From contig NZ_JAPDDS010000002.1 of assembly GCF_025950085.1 (NCBI RefSeq), positions 248,001 to 312,000 on the forward strand: a stretch of 64,000 bases of DNA, written 5' to 3'. Below, one piece after another: positions 63,116 to 64,000 of the stretch. Every line of letters begins with the position of its first letter. Position 1 is the stretch's first letter. Under the pieces are notes generated by a model that saw nothing but the letters and a program-made list of their open reading frames with translations, was not told where the DNA came from and ran no database searches. The position numbers were made by a program, and so were the translations under genes. Source of the stretch: Luteolibacter flavescens. GTDB taxonomy: Bacteria > Verrucomicrobiota > Verrucomicrobiia > Verrucomicrobiales > Akkermansiaceae.

Positions 63116-63718
63116 ATGGCGGTGATGACTCCCGAGCGACTGGAGCTTCTCTTGCGCGATGGCACCGCGGTGGTGGCGCGTCCGCTGACGCCGGCGGACC
63201 GCGCCTATGTGGCGGATGGCTACCGGCTGCTGTCCCCGGAGGCGCGCTACCAGCGCTTCTGGGTGAGGCAGGGAGAGATCATCGGAGATGCGATGCTGAA
63301 TCGCCTGCTGACGGACCAGCTTCCGAAGCACGCGATCTGGACCGTCTTCGATCCCACGCGCGAGGGCTTCCCCGGTCTCGGCGCGGCGAGCTTTTGGAGG
63401 TCCGAGAGCGACCCGACCGACGCGGAAATCTCCGTGACCGTGATGGACGCGGACCAGGGCCGCGGCGTGGCGACGCTGCTGCTGTCCATCCTCTGGCTGG
63501 TGGCCTTCCGCTGCGGCATCGAGACCTTCACCGGCTACACCATGCCCGAGAATACGCGGGCGCTGCGATGGATGCGGAATACCGGCGCGGCAGGCGAGTG
63601 GGACGGCTACAATGCGGTCTTCCGCTGGAAGCTCGCGGATCTGGACGCGATCCCGGCCACACCCGCCGGGGCGGATCTCGCCGCGCGGCTGGCGGAGCTT
63701 TCCCCGCGGATGCTGTAG
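63116..63718 (+). CDS. GNAT family N-acetyltransferase
   Basis: The 200-residue protein (ATG 63116; a second ATG lies nine bases in) has the GNAT fold: VVARPLTPADRAYVADGYRL, EISVTVMDADQGRGVATLLL with the acetyl-CoA loop QGRGVA, and FTGYTMPENTRALRWMRNTG. Substrate is unknown. The C-terminal 40 residues are a helical extension. The gene converges with the LOG-family gene at the window edge. Confidence 0.82.
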   Translation: MAVMTPERLELLLRDGTAVVARPLTPADRAYVADGYRLLSPEARYQRFWVRQGEIIGDAMLNRLLTDQLPKHAIWTVFDPTREGFPGLGAASFWRSESDPTDAEISVTVMDADQGRGVATLLLSILWLVAFRCGIETFTGYTMPENTRALRWMRNTGAAGEWDGYNAVFRWKLADLDAIPATPAGADLAARLAELSPRML

Positions 63719-63730
63719 GGTCTCCCTCCG

Positions 63731-64000
63731 TCAGATCGCAGGCTTGGCTACGGCCTTCTCGCCCATGAGCGGGCTCGGCTTCGGGAGCTTCTGGCGGCGC
63801 AGGCCGAATTGCCTCACCGCGTGCCGCTGGAGGTGCGCGATGGCGTCCGCCACGTCATCGGTGAAGAAGATCAGGTCCGGGTCTCCCGGGCTGATCATTC
63901 CCTCGTCGGCCATGTGATAGACGAGGTCCATGAGCGGCTTCCAGTAGTCCTTGCCCATCAGGATAATGGGGAAGTTCCGGATCTTCCCGGTCTGGATCAG
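63731..64000 (-). CDS. LOG-family (lysine decarboxylase-like) protein, 5' end cut off
   Basis: Only the C-terminal 89 residues are in the window; the gene continues past the right edge. The visible sequence, LIQTGKIRNFPIILMGKDYW, then LMDLVYHMADEGMISPGDPD and FFTDDVADAIAHLQ, is the C-terminus of the TIGR00730/LOG family, which contains nucleotide 5'-monophosphate phosphoribohydrolases. The catalytic PGGxGT site lies in the missing part. A Lys/Pro-rich tail extends past the usual end. Confidence 0.8.
   Translation of the reverse strand: MIQTGKIRNFPIILMGKDYWKPLMDLVYHMADEGMISPGDPDLIFFTDDVADAIAHLQRHAVRQFGLRRQKLPKPSPLMGEKAVAKPAI

Overview
The window is high-GC bacterial DNA from a member of the PVC superphylum, most likely Verrucomicrobia close to Luteolibacter/Haloferula. 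This is inferred from gene content (DUF1080 secreted protein, YXWGXW-repeat protein, double-length UvrA, several transmembrane Ser/Thr kinases, a UdgX/radical-SAM repair pair) and from a palindrome matching the known Verrucomicrobia LexA motif. No rRNA, tRNA or CRISPR array was seen.

Positions 1 to about 26,500 are the right part of a prophage whose left end lies outside the window. A Ner-like regulator and six further small early genes run leftward (1-1976). A LexA/CI-type repressor (2053-2706) runs rightward from the divergent operator region. A late block then runs rightward to the prophage end: small membrane and unknown genes with a putative holin and an amidase endolysin (about 5-7 kb), terminase subunits, portal, protease/scaffold, decoration and major capsid proteins (7.3-14 kb), head-tail connector, Dam methylase and head morphogenesis protein (14-17.4 kb), then tail terminator, tube, tape measure, hub and fibre genes (17.4-26.3 kb). 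The head proteins resemble the phage Mu head module, but no transposase and no tail sheath gene is visible, so the virion is probably a siphovirus with a tail of roughly 100 nm.

From 26.6 kb onward the DNA is chromosomal. It holds a secreted endonuclease/phosphatase, alanine racemase, and a small autoregulated winged-helix regulator. Next comes a leftward kinase - sigma factor - two flavin halogenase-like enzymes - membrane protein group (35.6-29.1 kb), then a large YXWGXW/Gln-Arg repeat protein and a 1902-residue tandem UvrA. After these come a group II truncated globin, two paralogous Ser/Thr kinases, two divergent CPBP membrane proteases, thiL, and a TPR membrane protein. The segment 54.9-55.7 kb is gene-free and made of palindrome-rich repeats.

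The right end carries a radical SAM + UdgX operon preceded by a LexA-like box, a LuxR-type regulator, two secreted surface proteins, cutC, a GNAT acetyltransferase and the 3' end of a LOG-family gene. The most notable points are a portal protein carrying a ParB-like domain, a prophage repressor that keeps its cleavage site and serine but has Arg in place of the catalytic Lys, a halogenase paralogue that has lost both catalytic residues, the double UvrA, and the probable SOS control of the UdgX operon.
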